From Candidatus Rokubacteria bacterium CSP1-6 (GTDB lineage Bacteria; Methylomirabilota; Methylomirabilia; Rokubacteriales; CSP1-6), in NCBI GenBank assembly GCA_001443385.1, contig LDXP01000008.1, positions 1-49,178 on the forward strand: a stretch of 49,178 nucleotides of DNA. Direction: 5' to 3'. The notes beneath the pieces are model-generated. The model was not told the DNA's origin and did no database searches. It saw only the letters and a list, made by a program, of their open reading frames with translations. The translations under genes were made by a program, and so were the position numbers. Numbering within the stretch: position 1 is the first letter of the stretch; every line of letters starts with the position of its first letter. This document shows, piece by piece, positions 1-8,586 of the stretch.

Positions 1-67
1 CCCCGCCCACTAGACGCCGTGCCGATAACCGTCGCATCCCGGCGTTCTCGGTCGTCGCCCTTCCTCA

Positions 68-84
68 ACGTACAGAGAGTACGT
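68..84. promoter_or_regulatory. Short palindrome upstream of gnd
   Basis: A perfect 6-bp inverted repeat (ACGTAC-agaga-GTACGT) lies about 65 bases before the gnd start. It could be an operator, but no regulator gene is adjacent and a six-base palindrome can occur by chance. Otherwise I see no clear -10/-35 pair and no other feature in bases 1-149. Confidence 0.2.
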
Positions 85-149
85 CTCCGGTGGGCTCCTC
101 CCTCGGGCCTTGGGCTGCTCGGTTCTCGCCACGGCGTGAACTGACCACC

Positions 150-1061
150 GTGCAGATCGGATTCGTAGGCCTCGGCCGGATGGGAGCCGGCATGGTGGAG
201 CGCCTCCTCGCGGGCGGGCACAGCGTTGCAGTCTATGATCTCTCCCGCGACGCCCGGCGCGCCGCCGCAGCCAAGGGCGCCTCCGACGCCGCCTCCCTCG
301 ACGACCTCGCCCGGGCCCTCGCCCCGCCCCGCGCCGTATGGGTGATGGTGCCTGCCGGCAACCCCACGGAAGAGACCATCCGGGCCCTCGCGTCACTGCT
401 CGCCGGGAACGACGTGATCATCGACGGCGGAAACTCCTATTACAAAGACGATGTGCGCCGCGCCGACGAGCTCAAGCCGCGCGGCATCCACTACCTGGAC
501 GTGGGAACGAGCGGAGGCGTCTGGGGGCTGAAGCACGGCTACTGCCTGATGATCGGCGGCGAGCGGCCGATCTTCGAGCGCCTGGAGCCTGCGTTCAAGA
601 CGCTGGCGCCGCCGGACGGCTACGCGTACGTAGGCGGCCACGGCGCCGGCCACTACGTCAAGATGATCCACAACGGGATCGAGTATGGGCTGATGCAGGC
701 CTACGCCGAGGGGTTCGAGCTGCTCCACGCCTCGGAGTTCCAGCTGGACCTGGCCGCCATCGCCCACCTCTGGAACCAGGGGAGCGTCGTCCGGTCCTGG
801 CTCCTGGAGCTCGCCGAGCTGGCCCTGAGGGCCGACCCGCGCCTCGAGGGCATCAAAGGGTACGTGGAGGACTCGGGGGAGGGGCGCTGGACGGTCGAGG
901 ACGCCCTCGAGAAAAACGTGCCTGCTCCCACCATCGCGCTCTCGCTCTTCGGGCGCTTTCGCTCCCGCCAGGGCGATCCCTTCGCCGACCGGATGCTGGC
1001 CGCCCTCCGCAACGCCTTCGGCGGCCATCCCCCGCGCAAGAGCGGCCCCGGCGGGCCCTGA
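150..1061 (+). CDS. gnd: 6-phosphogluconate dehydrogenase, decarboxylating (short form)
   Basis: Oxidatively decarboxylates 6-phosphogluconate to ribulose 5-phosphate, the third step of the oxidative pentose phosphate branch, in the cytoplasm. The N-terminal Rossmann motif is GFVGLGRMGAGM. IIDGGNSYY, GTSGGVWG and the substrate-binding KMIHNGIEYG follow in the family order. About 303 residues matches the short YqeC/GndA-type enzymes rather than the ~470-residue enterobacterial Gnd. The ORF track begins at an ATG 60 bases upstream, but homologues start right at the Rossmann strand, so I choose the GTG at 150 (V-Q-I-G-F-V). The last residues (HPPRKSGPGGP) are low-complexity. zwf follows after 7 bases and pgl after that, so all three enzymes of the branch form one operon. 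Confidence 0.93.
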   Translation: MQIGFVGLGRMGAGMVERLLAGGHSVAVYDLSRDARRAAAAKGASDAASLDDLARALAPPRAVWVMVPAGNPTEETIRALASLLAGNDVIIDGGNSYYKDDVRRADELKPRGIHYLDVGTSGGVWGLKHGYCLMIGGERPIFERLEPAFKTLAPPDGYAYVGGHGAGHYVKMIHNGIEYGLMQAYAEGFELLHASEFQLDLAAIAHLWNQGSVVRSWLLELAELALRADPRLEGIKGYVEDSGEGRWTVEDALEKNVPAPTIALSLFGRFRSRQGDPFADRMLAALRNAFGGHPPRKSGPGGP

Positions 1062-1068
1062 GCCGTCC

Positions 1069-2562
1069 ATGCCCTCGGACGAGCCGTTCGCGCTGATCAT
1101 CTTCGGCGCCTCGGGCGACCTGACGAAGCGCAAGCTCGTCCCCGCCCTCTGGAGCCTCTTCCAGGGGCGCGTGCTTCCCGAGCCCTTCGTCATCCTGGGC
1201 GTGGCGCGCTCGGAGATGTCCGACGAGGACTTTCGCCGCCGGATGCGAGAGGCGGTGGGCGAGTTCGCCCGGGTCCAGCCCCCCGCGGCCCACGTCTGGG
1301 AGCGCTTCGCGTCCTCCCTCTTCTACTGCCCCGGGGATCCCGCGGATGCCGCGCTCTACGACCGGCTCGGCGCGCGCCTGCGACAGCTGGAGACGGACAA
1401 GGGCACGGGCGGCAACCGGCTCTTCTACTGCTCCACCCCGCCGAGCCTCTACCCGGCCATCGTCACCCGGATGGGCGCCTCCGGGCTCCAGCGGGAAGGG
1501 AACGGCTGGACACGCGTCATCATCGAGAAGCCGTTCGGCCGGGACGTGTCGAGCGCGCGGGAGTTGAACCGGATCGTCTCCCGGGTCTTCACCGAGGATC
1601 AGGTCTACCGGATCGACCACTACCTGGGGAAGGAAACGGTCCAGAACCTCCTGGTCTTCCGCTTCGCCAACGGCATCTTCGAGCCGCTCTGGAACCGCAA
1701 CCACGTCAACCATGTCCAAATCACCGTGGCGGAGAGCCTCGGCGTAGAGGGGCGCGGCGCGTACTACGAGGAGGCCGGCGCGCTGCGCGACATGATCCAG
1801 AACCACATCCTCCAGCTGCTCTGCCTGGTGGCGATGGAGCCGCCGGTCTCCTTCGACGCCGACCCGGTCCGCGACGAGAAGACCAAGGTGCTGCGCGCCA
1901 TCCGCCCGATCCCGCCCGACGGGGTGGACGAGGTGGCGGTCCGCGGCCAGTACGGCCCCGGTTTCCTCGAGGCCCACCGCGTCCCCGGCTACCGGGCCGA
2001 GAAGGGCGTGGCGCCGGATTCCAGGGCCGAGACCTTCGCGGCGCTCAAGCTCTTCATCGACAACTGGCGCTGGGCGGGGGTCCCCTTTTACCTCCGGACG
2101 GGCAAGCGTCTCCCCAAGCGGGCCAGCGAGATCGCCATCCAGTTCTGGGGCACCCCACACCTCCTCTTCCGGCGGCCCGATCCCGCCGACCGGATCGACC
2201 CGAACCTCCTGGTCGTCCGGATCCAGCCCGACGAGGGCATCGCGCTCACGTTCGGAGCGAAGCTTCCCGGTCCGGAGATCAACATCCGCCCGGTCACCAT
2301 GGACTTCCGCTACGGCGCCTCCTTCGGCGCCGAGCCGCCCGAAGCCTACGAGCGCCTCCTGCTGGATGCTATCCACGGCGACGCGACCCTCTACGCGCGG
2401 AGCGACTGGGTGGACGCGGCCTGGCAGGTTCTGACGCCGGTGCTGGAGGCGTGGGGGGCAGGGCCGGCGCCGAAGTTTCCGAACTACGAGGCCGGCACCT
2501 GGGGGCCTGCGGAGGCGGACGCCTTCGTCGAGCGCGATGGACGGCGATGGCACCGCCCGTAG
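1069..2562 (+). CDS. zwf: Glucose-6-phosphate 1-dehydrogenase
   Basis: Oxidises glucose 6-phosphate to 6-phosphogluconolactone with NAD(P)+, the entry step of the oxidative pentose phosphate pathway. The coenzyme-binding motif GASGDLTKRK is at about residues 13-22 and the active-site signature RIDHYLGKE at about 182-190. A conserved FDNW-like segment (LFIDNWRWAGVPFYLRTGKRL) lies in the C-terminal half. The length of 497 residues is normal for the family. The gene starts 7 bases after gnd and its last 16 bases overlap the likely pgl start, which indicates translational coupling in a gnd-zwf-pgl operon. Confidence 0.97.
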   Translation: MPSDEPFALIIFGASGDLTKRKLVPALWSLFQGRVLPEPFVILGVARSEMSDEDFRRRMREAVGEFARVQPPAAHVWERFASSLFYCPGDPADAALYDRLGARLRQLETDKGTGGNRLFYCSTPPSLYPAIVTRMGASGLQREGNGWTRVIIEKPFGRDVSSARELNRIVSRVFTEDQVYRIDHYLGKETVQNLLVFRFANGIFEPLWNRNHVNHVQITVAESLGVEGRGAYYEEAGALRDMIQNHILQLLCLVAMEPPVSFDADPVRDEKTKVLRAIRPIPPDGVDEVAVRGQYGPGFLEAHRVPGYRAEKGVAPDSRAETFAALKLFIDNWRWAGVPFYLRTGKRLPKRASEIAIQFWGTPHLLFRRPDPADRIDPNLLVVRIQPDEGIALTFGAKLPGPEINIRPVTMDFRYGASFGAEPPEAYERLLLDAIHGDATLYARSDWVDAAWQVLTPVLEAWGAGPAPKFPNYEAGTWGPAEADAFVERDGRRWHRP

Positions 2563-3347
2563 CCGATGTTGTCGTAGTTGCAACTCCGGCGGGGCTGGCC
2601 GAGCAGGCCGCCAGCCGCTTCGTCGAGGCCGCGACCAAAGCGCTCGCCGACTTCGGAACGTTCCGCGTCGCCCTCTCGAGCGGCACGACGCCCCAGGGCC
2701 TCTACGCGCGGCTCGCGGCCGAACCCTTTCGCTCGCGCGTGGACTGGGAGCGCGTCCAGGTTTTCTGGGGAGACGAGCGCTGTGTCCCGCCTGACCACGC
2801 CGACTCCAACTACCGCCTCGCCCACGAGCTACTCCTCTCGAGGGTCCCGGTGCGCCCGGAGAACGTGTACCGGATGCGCGGCGAGGCAATCGACCCGGAC
2901 CTGGCGGCGGCCGAGTACGCGGGCGAGCTCCAGACGGCGTTCGGCCTGAAGCGGGGCGAGCGGCCGCGGTTCGACCTCATCCTGCTGGGCATGGGGGCCG
3001 ACGGCCATACGGCCTCGCTCTTCCCGCACTCCCCCGCGCTCCGGGAAGTCACGCGCCTCGCGGTGGCCGTCTATGTGGAGGCCGTCAAGGGCTACCGCAT
3101 CACGCTGACGCTTCCGGTGCTGAACAGCGCCGCCTCCGTCTTCTTCCTGGTCAGTGGCGGCGACAAGGCCGAGCGGCTCCGGGCGGTACTGGGGGGCAAG
3201 CCTTCGCACGCGGCGCCGGCCTCCATGGTGCGGCCCGAGCGTGGCACGCTCCACTGGATCGTGGACCGTGCCGCCGCCACCGGCCTCGCCGACACGAAGA
3301 GCTCCCCTCTCCCCCCGCGGGGAGAGGGGAATCCGGGGCGGGGCTGA
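2547..3347 (+). CDS. pgl: 6-phosphogluconolactonase (DevB type)
   Basis: Hydrolyses 6-phosphogluconolactone to 6-phosphogluconate, between Zwf and Gnd. Family motifs are present: LSSGTTP near the N-terminus, VFWGDERCVPPDHADSNY, and LGMGADGHTASLFPHSP. The track start at 2451 lies well inside zwf; the ATG at 2547 (MAPPVADVVVV) fits the family N-terminus and gives 266 residues. The C-terminus is odd. After the normal end (around TGLADTKSS) the frame reads PLPPRGEGNPGRG, which is the translation of a GC-rich inverted repeat at 3303-3330, so a repeat insertion probably supplied a new tail and stop codon. A convergent lipoprotein gene ends 5 bases away. Confidence 0.93.
   Translation: MAPPVADVVVVATPAGLAEQAASRFVEAATKALADFGTFRVALSSGTTPQGLYARLAAEPFRSRVDWERVQVFWGDERCVPPDHADSNYRLAHELLLSRVPVRPENVYRMRGEAIDPDLAAAEYAGELQTAFGLKRGERPRFDLILLGMGADGHTASLFPHSPALREVTRLAVAVYVEAVKGYRITLTLPVLNSAASVFFLVSGGDKAERLRAVLGGKPSHAAPASMVRPERGTLHWIVDRAAATGLADTKSSPLPPRGEGNPGRG
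3303..3330. repeat. CCCTCTCCCC-type palindromic repeat inside the pgl tail
   Basis: A 12-bp perfect inverted repeat (TCCCCTCTCCCC, 4-base loop, GGGGAGAGGGGA). Its translation SPLPPRGEG is a familiar sign of this widespread GC-rich intergenic repeat. Related copies lie at 9371-9422 and 48121-48192. Here it sits within the reading frame of pgl and may also act as a terminator between the convergent genes. Confidence 0.75.
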
Positions 3348-3351
3348 GAGG

Positions 3352-3759
3352 TCAGCGAGTGGTCGTAGAACCGGGGGCGGCGAGGACGCGGGTGGTCGTC
3401 ACCTCCACCAGGGTGTTCCACCAGCCCTCGTAGATCAGGACCTGGAGGGAGTTGCCGCCCTTCTCGTAGACCTGGGTCGTCCCGTGGCCCGGCGCGCTCG
3501 TGGAGCTGATGTGGCGCCAGCCGTTGGCCTCCAGCGTCGTCCTGAAAGCGGTGCCGAGGCTTTCCGGCTCGACCCGCCCGGCGTACACCTGCCGCGCGGC
3601 CTTGACGCTCGGGGATTCGATGATCGTGGACCTGTCGGCCTTGAATTCGAGGCCCTTGGGAACCGGGATGTCCTCGAAGCCGCTCTGCACCGCCCGCGGC
3701 GGCGTCGAGGCGCAGCCCACGATGGTGAGCAGAATGACGGCAATGCTCAGGTACCGCAT
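3352..3759 (-). CDS. Small lipoprotein of unknown function
   Basis: A 135-residue protein with a lipoprotein signal: hydrophobic LSIAVILLTIVG followed by Cys (lipobox IVGC, Cys16). The mature part is predicted to be anchored to a membrane facing the periplasm. It contains VPKGLEF, then an alpha/beta-looking segment (PESLGTAFRTTLEANGWRHISS) ending in a strand-rich region (NSLQVLIYEGWW). I do not recognise a named family with confidence. The start is supported by a GGGAGG ribosome binding site 7 bases upstream. It is divergent from the M48 protease gene, with a ~95-base shared intergenic region, and convergent with pgl. Confidence 0.8.
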   Translation of the reverse strand: MRYLSIAVILLTIVGCASTPPRAVQSGFEDIPVPKGLEFKADRSTIIESPSVKAARQVYAGRVEPESLGTAFRTTLEANGWRHISSTSAPGHGTTQVYEKGGNSLQVLIYEGWWNTLVEVTTTRVLAAPGSTTTR

Positions 3760-3836
3760 GCTTGATCCTCCCTTCTAAGGGTTCAACGTGAGCCTACCAC
3801 GGCGGGTAGGGCGCCCCCCAAGAGAATTCTTGCCGG

Positions 3837-3845
3837 TGGTATAAT
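3837..3845 (+). promoter_or_regulatory. Extended -10 promoter of the M48 protease gene (probably leaderless)
   Basis: TGG-TATAAT, a consensus extended -10. The -10 ends 8 bases before the ATG at 3854, so initiation at the usual distance falls 0-3 bases before the start codon. No Shine-Dalgarno sequence lies between them, so a leaderless mRNA is inferred. Confidence 0.6.
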
Positions 3846-3853
3846 TTGGGCCG

Positions 3854-5140
3854 ATGAGTCTACGTCACCCATTCCTCCGGTGCGTCGCGTGGTCGCTCGT
3901 GACGGCCCTGCTCGCCGGGTGCGCGAGCACCAAGGTGCCGCCGATCGGCGCCGGGCGGCCGTTTCAGCTCGAGGCGGACGAGCGCCGGATCTGGACGGAC
4001 GCCGAGAAGGAAGAGGCAAAGCTCGAAAAGTCGGGGAAGGTTTACGACGACCCGCTGCTCGAGGAGTACCTGGGCCGGATCGGCGATCGGCTGGTGGGGA
4101 GCGAGGTCAAGGAGGCCGGGGTGGGCCTCCGCTTCACCGTCTTCCGCGATCCCAGCCTCAACGCCTTCGCGATGCCGAACGGGCGGGTGTACGTCCACAC
4201 CGGGCTCCTCGCGCGGATCGAGAACGAGGCCCAGCTCGCCACGGTCCTCGGCCACGAGCTGACCCACGTCACCAACCGGGACGCGCTCCGCTTCCAGCGG
4301 GACGCCACGAACAAGAAAATCGCATACACCGTGGCTGCCATTGCATTGAGCATCGGCGTCGCGGTGGCGGCCGGCAAGCAGGCCGAGCACGGGAACGTCG
4401 TGGGCGCCGCGGTGCTGAGCCAGACCGCCAACGCGATCCTCGGTCTCGGGCTCCAGCTCGCGGCTCTGGCCGCCATCAATGGGTACGGGCGGGACATCGA
4501 GCGCCAGGCCGACGAGGAGGGCCTGGCCCGGATGGTCAAGGCCGGCTACGACCCCACGCAGGCCCCGCGGGTCTACCAGCTGCTCAAGAAGGACGGCGGC
4601 GATCCGGGTCGGCTCGAGAACTTCTTCTTCGGCGACCACCCGCGCCTGGACGAGCGCATCGAGACCACCGGCGCGCTCCTCGCGAGCCGCTACGCCGCCC
4701 AGGCCCAGGCGCCGGACCGGATCGTCGATACCCCGGAGTTCAATCTTCGAATACGCACGGTGGTGAGGGAGAACGCCGCGCTGGACATTCGCGCCGGCCG
4801 CTTCAACCTGGCCAAGGCCCAGCTCGACCGGGTGCTGGCCATCATCCCGCGCGATCCGGTCGCGCATCTCTACTACGGCGACCTCTACCGGATCCAGTCC
4901 CAGCGGGCGAGGGCGCTGGCTGATAAGGAAAGCCTGGTTCGGCGCGCGATCGACGAGTACACCGAGGCCGCCCGGCTCGACCCCGCGTATCCGGACCCGT
5001 TCCGTCAGCTCGGCTTCCTCTACTACCAGCAGGAGGAACGGGACCGGGCGCGCGAAGCGTTCCAGACCTACCTCCGGCTCAAGCCCGACGCCCCCGACGC
5101 GCGCCGCATCAAGGAGTATCTCCTCGAGCTCGACCGCTAA
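3854..5140 (+). CDS. M48-family metalloprotease lipoprotein with TPR domain (BepA/YfgC-like)
   Basis: Predicted periplasmic zinc protease, probably in outer-membrane protein quality control by analogy with BepA. Residues 1-23 form a lipoprotein signal ending in LLAGC. The peptidase domain contains VLGHELTHVT with HExxH at residues 134-138, and the downstream helix DIERQADEEGLARM supplies the third zinc ligand (Glu). Two hydrophobic stretches (around AYTVAAIALSIGVAVAAG and NAILGLGLQLAALAAI) lie between them, as usual in the family. The C-terminal ~130 residues are TPR-like (AARLDPAYPDPFRQLGFLYYQQEERDRA). The 428-residue length is close to BepA (~487). It appears to be monocistronic with an extended -10 box almost touching the start codon. 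Confidence 0.9.
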   Translation: MSLRHPFLRCVAWSLVTALLAGCASTKVPPIGAGRPFQLEADERRIWTDAEKEEAKLEKSGKVYDDPLLEEYLGRIGDRLVGSEVKEAGVGLRFTVFRDPSLNAFAMPNGRVYVHTGLLARIENEAQLATVLGHELTHVTNRDALRFQRDATNKKIAYTVAAIALSIGVAVAAGKQAEHGNVVGAAVLSQTANAILGLGLQLAALAAINGYGRDIERQADEEGLARMVKAGYDPTQAPRVYQLLKKDGGDPGRLENFFFGDHPRLDERIETTGALLASRYAAQAQAPDRIVDTPEFNLRIRTVVRENAALDIRAGRFNLAKAQLDRVLAIIPRDPVAHLYYGDLYRIQSQRARALADKESLVRRAIDEYTEAARLDPAYPDPFRQLGFLYYQQEERDRAREAFQTYLRLKPDAPDARRIKEYLLELDR

Positions 5141-5175
5141 GGCGTGGCGCAGCCCGTCCAGGCCTACCGCCTCCC

Positions 5176-5184
5176 TGGTATAAT
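5176..5184 (+). promoter_or_regulatory. Extended -10 promoter of the cyclase/AAA/TPR gene (probably near-leaderless)
   Basis: TGG-TATAAT again, ending 12 bases before the ATG at 5197. The expected transcription start is about 5191, leaving a leader of only about 6 bases with no Shine-Dalgarno sequence (intervening sequence CCGAGCCACCCG). Confidence 0.55.
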
Positions 5185-5196
5185 CCGAGCCACCCG

Positions 5197-8100
5197 ATGA
5201 TCTGCCCCCGCTGCCGGCACGAGAACACCCCCGCCGCCAGGTTCTGCGTCGAGTGCGGACAGAAGCTGGCTCCCGGCTGCCCCCAGTGCGGCGCCGAGGT
5301 TCCGGCGGCAGCCAAGTTCTGCGCCCAGTGCGGGACGTCCCTGACGCCGGCGGCGCCACCCGAAAAAAACTTCGCGTCACCCCGCGCCTACACTCCCGCC
5401 CACCTGGCGGAGAAAATTCTCAAAGCCCGCGGGGCGCTCCAGGGCGAGCGGAAGCAGGTCACGGTCCTTTTCGCCGACGTGTCGGGGTTCACGGCCATCT
5501 CGGAGAAACTGGATCCCGAGGAGGTCCACCGCCTCATGAACGGCGCCTTCGAGCTGATGCTGGGCGCCATCCACCGATTCGAGGGGACGGCAAACCAGTT
5601 TCTCGGCGACGGCCTCATGGCGCTCTTCGGCGCGCCCATCGCCCACGAGGACCACGCCCAGCGCGCCGTGCACGCGGCGCTCGAGATCCAGCGCGCCCTC
5701 CGCGACTACCGCGAGCGGCTCGGGCGCGAGCGTGGCGTGGACTTCAGGATGCGGATCGGGCTCAACACCGGGCTCGTGGTGGTCGGCGCCATCGGCGACA
5801 ACCTCAGGATGGATTACACGGCCGTCGGCGACACTACCAACCTGGCGGCCCGGATGCAGCAGATCGCCCAGCCGGGCCAGATCATCGTGGCCGAACCCAC
5901 CCACCGCCTCGTCCACGGCTACTTCGAGACCCACTCTCTCGGCAGCGTCACCGTGAAGAACCGGCAGGAACCCGTCGGGGCGTGGGAGGTCGTGCGGTCC
6001 AAGGGGGTGCGGACCCGCCTGGCGGTCCAGGCCGAGCGCGGGCTGACGCCGTTTGTCGGCCGGGAGCAGGAGCTCCTGGCCATGGAGCGGGCCTTCGCCC
6101 TGGCGAAGGACGGCCACGGCCAGATCGTCTTCCTGGTGGGCGAGGCCGGCATGGGGAAGTCCCGCCTCCTCCTGGAGTTCCGGCGGCGGGGCGAGGGAGA
6201 AACGGTGACCTGGCTCGAAGGGCCGTGCATCTCCTTCGGCAAGTCCATTCCTTTCCTGCCCATCATCGAGATGCTGAAGCGGAATTTCCACATCGAGGAT
6301 GCGGACTCGGAGGCCGAGATCATCGCCAAGGTGGACCGGGGATTAGCGTTCCTCGGTGGTGATGCCCCGGCGGTCGCACCGTATCTCAAGTATCTGCTGT
6401 CTGTGAATCCCGGAGATCCCGCCGTGGCCGCCCTGGACCCCGCGCAGCGGCGACCGCGCATCTTCGAGGCCCTCCGCCAGATCACCCTCAGGGGAAGCCG
6501 GCGTCGCCCCATCGTCATGGTGATCGAGGACCTCCAGTGGATGGACGCGGCTTCGGAGGAATATCTGAAGTTCGCGGCCGACAGCCTGGCGGGCGCAGCG
6601 GTGCTCCTGATTCTGACGTACCGCCCCGGCTATTCCCAGCCCTTCGGGGATCGAACGTACCACTCCCGCATCGCGCTCGGGCCACTCTCCGACGAGGAGA
6701 GCGCCCGCATGGCGCGGGGGCTCCTCGAGGCCTCGGATCTGCCGGAAGAAGTGCGGGCGATGGTGAGCCGGAAGGCCGAGGGAAATCCCTTCTTCCTCGA
6801 GGAAATCCTCCGCTCCCTCGTGGAGACGGGCGCGCTCCGCCGCGACAACGGCCGGTACGTCCTGGCCCGATCGGCGGGAGACATTCACGTCCCCGACACG
6901 ATCCAGGATCTCATCATGGCGCGCATCGACCGGCTGGCCGACGAGCAGAAACGGACGGTTCAGGTGGCGTCCGTCATCGGCCGGGAGTTCGCGCTCCGCC
7001 TCCTCAAGCGGATCTCGGACATTCGCGAGCAGGTGGAGCGGTGCCTCGGCGAGCTGAAGAGCCTGGAGTTCATCTACGAGAAGACCATCTTCCCCGACCC
7101 GGAATACATCTTCAAGCATGCGCTCACCCACGACGTGGCCTACGCCTCGATCCTCCACTCCCAGCGCCGGGAGCTCCACGCGACCATCGGACTGGCCGTC
7201 GAAGAGCTGTACGCCGACCGGTTGGAGGAACGATTGGAGGAGCTGGCCTATCATTTCGGCCAGGGCGAGGTTTGGGATAAGGCGTTCCACTACCTCCGTC
7301 AAGCCGGGGCGAAGGCGGTGGCCCTCTGCGTGGACCGCGAGGCGGTGGGTTTCTACGAGCGGGCTCTGGAGGCGCTCGACCACCTCCCCGAAGACCCGGA
7401 GCGCGACCGCCAGGCCATCGACCTCCGCCTCGAGATGCGCGCCCCCCTCTGGCGCCTGGGACGGCTCGATCGGCTGTTCACCCTCTTCCAGGGGGCGGAA
7501 GAGCTTGCCCGGCATCTCGGAGACCCAGTCCGCCTCCATAAGATTTACGCTTTCCTGGTGCAGTACTACTGGGCCATGGGCGAGCCGATGCGCGCCATCG
7601 AGTACGGCCAGCGTTGTCTTGAGACGGCCGACGCCCTGAACAACCTGACGCTCCGGGTCACGGGGAACCTCTACCTCGGTCACGCCTACCATTCCCTCGG
7701 GCAGTTCGCCAAGGCTGTCGAGTACCTCGCCCGGAACGTGGAGCTGCTCGAGGGGGAGCGAGCCAGGGAGCAGTTCGCCCTATCAGGGTTACCCTACGTG
7801 GTCTCCTGCGCCTGGGCCCTTGAATCGCTTGCGTTCCTGGGAGAGTTCGAGCGAGCGGAGGAGCTCGCTCGGCGTGGCGCCCGGGTGGCGGAGGCTGCCG
7901 ACCACCCCTACAGCCTAGCCGCGATCCGGACCTGCACCGGCTATCTCCACACCTTCAAAGGGGAACTCTCGGAAGCCATCGCGCTGCTGGAACCGGCTCT
8001 GCGCGTCTGCCGCGAGAAGAACTTCGCGGGCTGGACGATGCGATCCGCCACAGCCCTCGGAATCGCCTACGCCCTGACAGGCCGCCCAGCTGAGGCTATA

Positions 8101-8562
8101 TCCCTCCACGAAGAGGCGATCCGCCTCCAGGAGGAGGCCGGAGCCCTAGTCAACCGCGGGCACTGGTGGACGAACCTGGGCGAAGCCCTCCTCCTCGCAG
8201 GCCGGACAGAGGAAGCGCGCCGCGCAGGCCAGGAGGGGCTGAAGTTCGCTCAGGCTCACGCCGAGCAAGCCCAGGAGGCCTCAAGCCGGTTGCTCCTCGG
8301 GGAAGTTGCCGCCTGTCAGACCCCGCCGGCGCGAACAGAGGCCGAGGAGCAGTTTGGGGGAGCCGCCCGCCTCGCCGAAACCCTGGGCCTCAAACCCCTC
8401 CTCGGTCGCTGCTGGATGAGCCAGGGAGTCCTAGCCAGGAAGCTCGGCGATGAAGAGAAAGCGAAAGTGTTCCTGCAAAAGGCCGCTGCCCTGTTCCGAT
8501 CTCTCGGGATGACCTGGTGGGAAGCCGAGGCCCGGAAGCTGCTAGAGTCCCCCTCACCGTGA
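5197..8562 (+). CDS. Adenylate/guanylate cyclase-domain regulator with zinc ribbons, AAA ATPase and TPRs
   Basis: A 1121-residue multidomain signalling protein. Residues 1-46 form a double zinc ribbon (CPRC, CVEC, CPQC, CAQC). A class III nucleotide cyclase domain follows at about residues 85-265; VTVLFADVSGFTAIS carries the first metal-binding Asp and FLGDGLMALFGAP the second. An STAND-like AAA ATPase comes next, with Walker A VGEAGMGKSRLL near residue 315 and Walker B-like VIEDLQWMDAAS near 445. From about residue 700 to the end the protein is helical and TPR-like. Homologues of this architecture are abundant in soil bacteria and usually have unknown inputs. The cyclase could be active, as the metal-binding aspartates are present. 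No operon partner is visible; the following SDR gene is convergent. Confidence 0.9.
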   Translation: MICPRCRHENTPAARFCVECGQKLAPGCPQCGAEVPAAAKFCAQCGTSLTPAAPPEKNFASPRAYTPAHLAEKILKARGALQGERKQVTVLFADVSGFTAISEKLDPEEVHRLMNGAFELMLGAIHRFEGTANQFLGDGLMALFGAPIAHEDHAQRAVHAALEIQRALRDYRERLGRERGVDFRMRIGLNTGLVVVGAIGDNLRMDYTAVGDTTNLAARMQQIAQPGQIIVAEPTHRLVHGYFETHSLGSVTVKNRQEPVGAWEVVRSKGVRTRLAVQAERGLTPFVGREQELLAMERAFALAKDGHGQIVFLVGEAGMGKSRLLLEFRRRGEGETVTWLEGPCISFGKSIPFLPIIEMLKRNFHIEDADSEAEIIAKVDRGLAFLGGDAPAVAPYLKYLLSVNPGDPAVAALDPAQRRPRIFEALRQITLRGSRRRPIVMVIEDLQWMDAASEEYLKFAADSLAGAAVLLILTYRPGYSQPFGDRTYHSRIALGPLSDEESARMARGLLEASDLPEEVRAMVSRKAEGNPFFLEEILRSLVETGALRRDNGRYVLARSAGDIHVPDTIQDLIMARIDRLADEQKRTVQVASVIGREFALRLLKRISDIREQVERCLGELKSLEFIYEKTIFPDPEYIFKHALTHDVAYASILHSQRRELHATIGLAVEELYADRLEERLEELAYHFGQGEVWDKAFHYLRQAGAKAVALCVDREAVGFYERALEALDHLPEDPERDRQAIDLRLEMRAPLWRLGRLDRLFTLFQGAEELARHLGDPVRLHKIYAFLVQYYWAMGEPMRAIEYGQRCLETADALNNLTLRVTGNLYLGHAYHSLGQFAKAVEYLARNVELLEGERAREQFALSGLPYVVSCAWALESLAFLGEFERAEELARRGARVAEAADHPYSLAAIRTCTGYLHTFKGELSEAIALLEPALRVCREKNFAGWTMRSATALGIAYALTGRPAEAISLHEEAIRLQEEAGALVNRGHWWTNLGEALLLAGRTEEARRAGQEGLKFAQAHAEQAQEASSRLLLGEVAACQTPPARTEAEEQFGGAARLAETLGLKPLLGRCWMSQGVLARKLGDEEKAKVFLQKAAALFRSLGMTWWEAEARKLLESPSP

Positions 8563-8586
8563 TCCCCCCCTCACCCTTGGGGGTTC

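Noticed and set aside
853-2889. Minus-strand 678-residue ORF opposite gnd/zwf/pgl
   Set aside because: Shadow frame; the plus strand has three clear pentose-phosphate enzymes.
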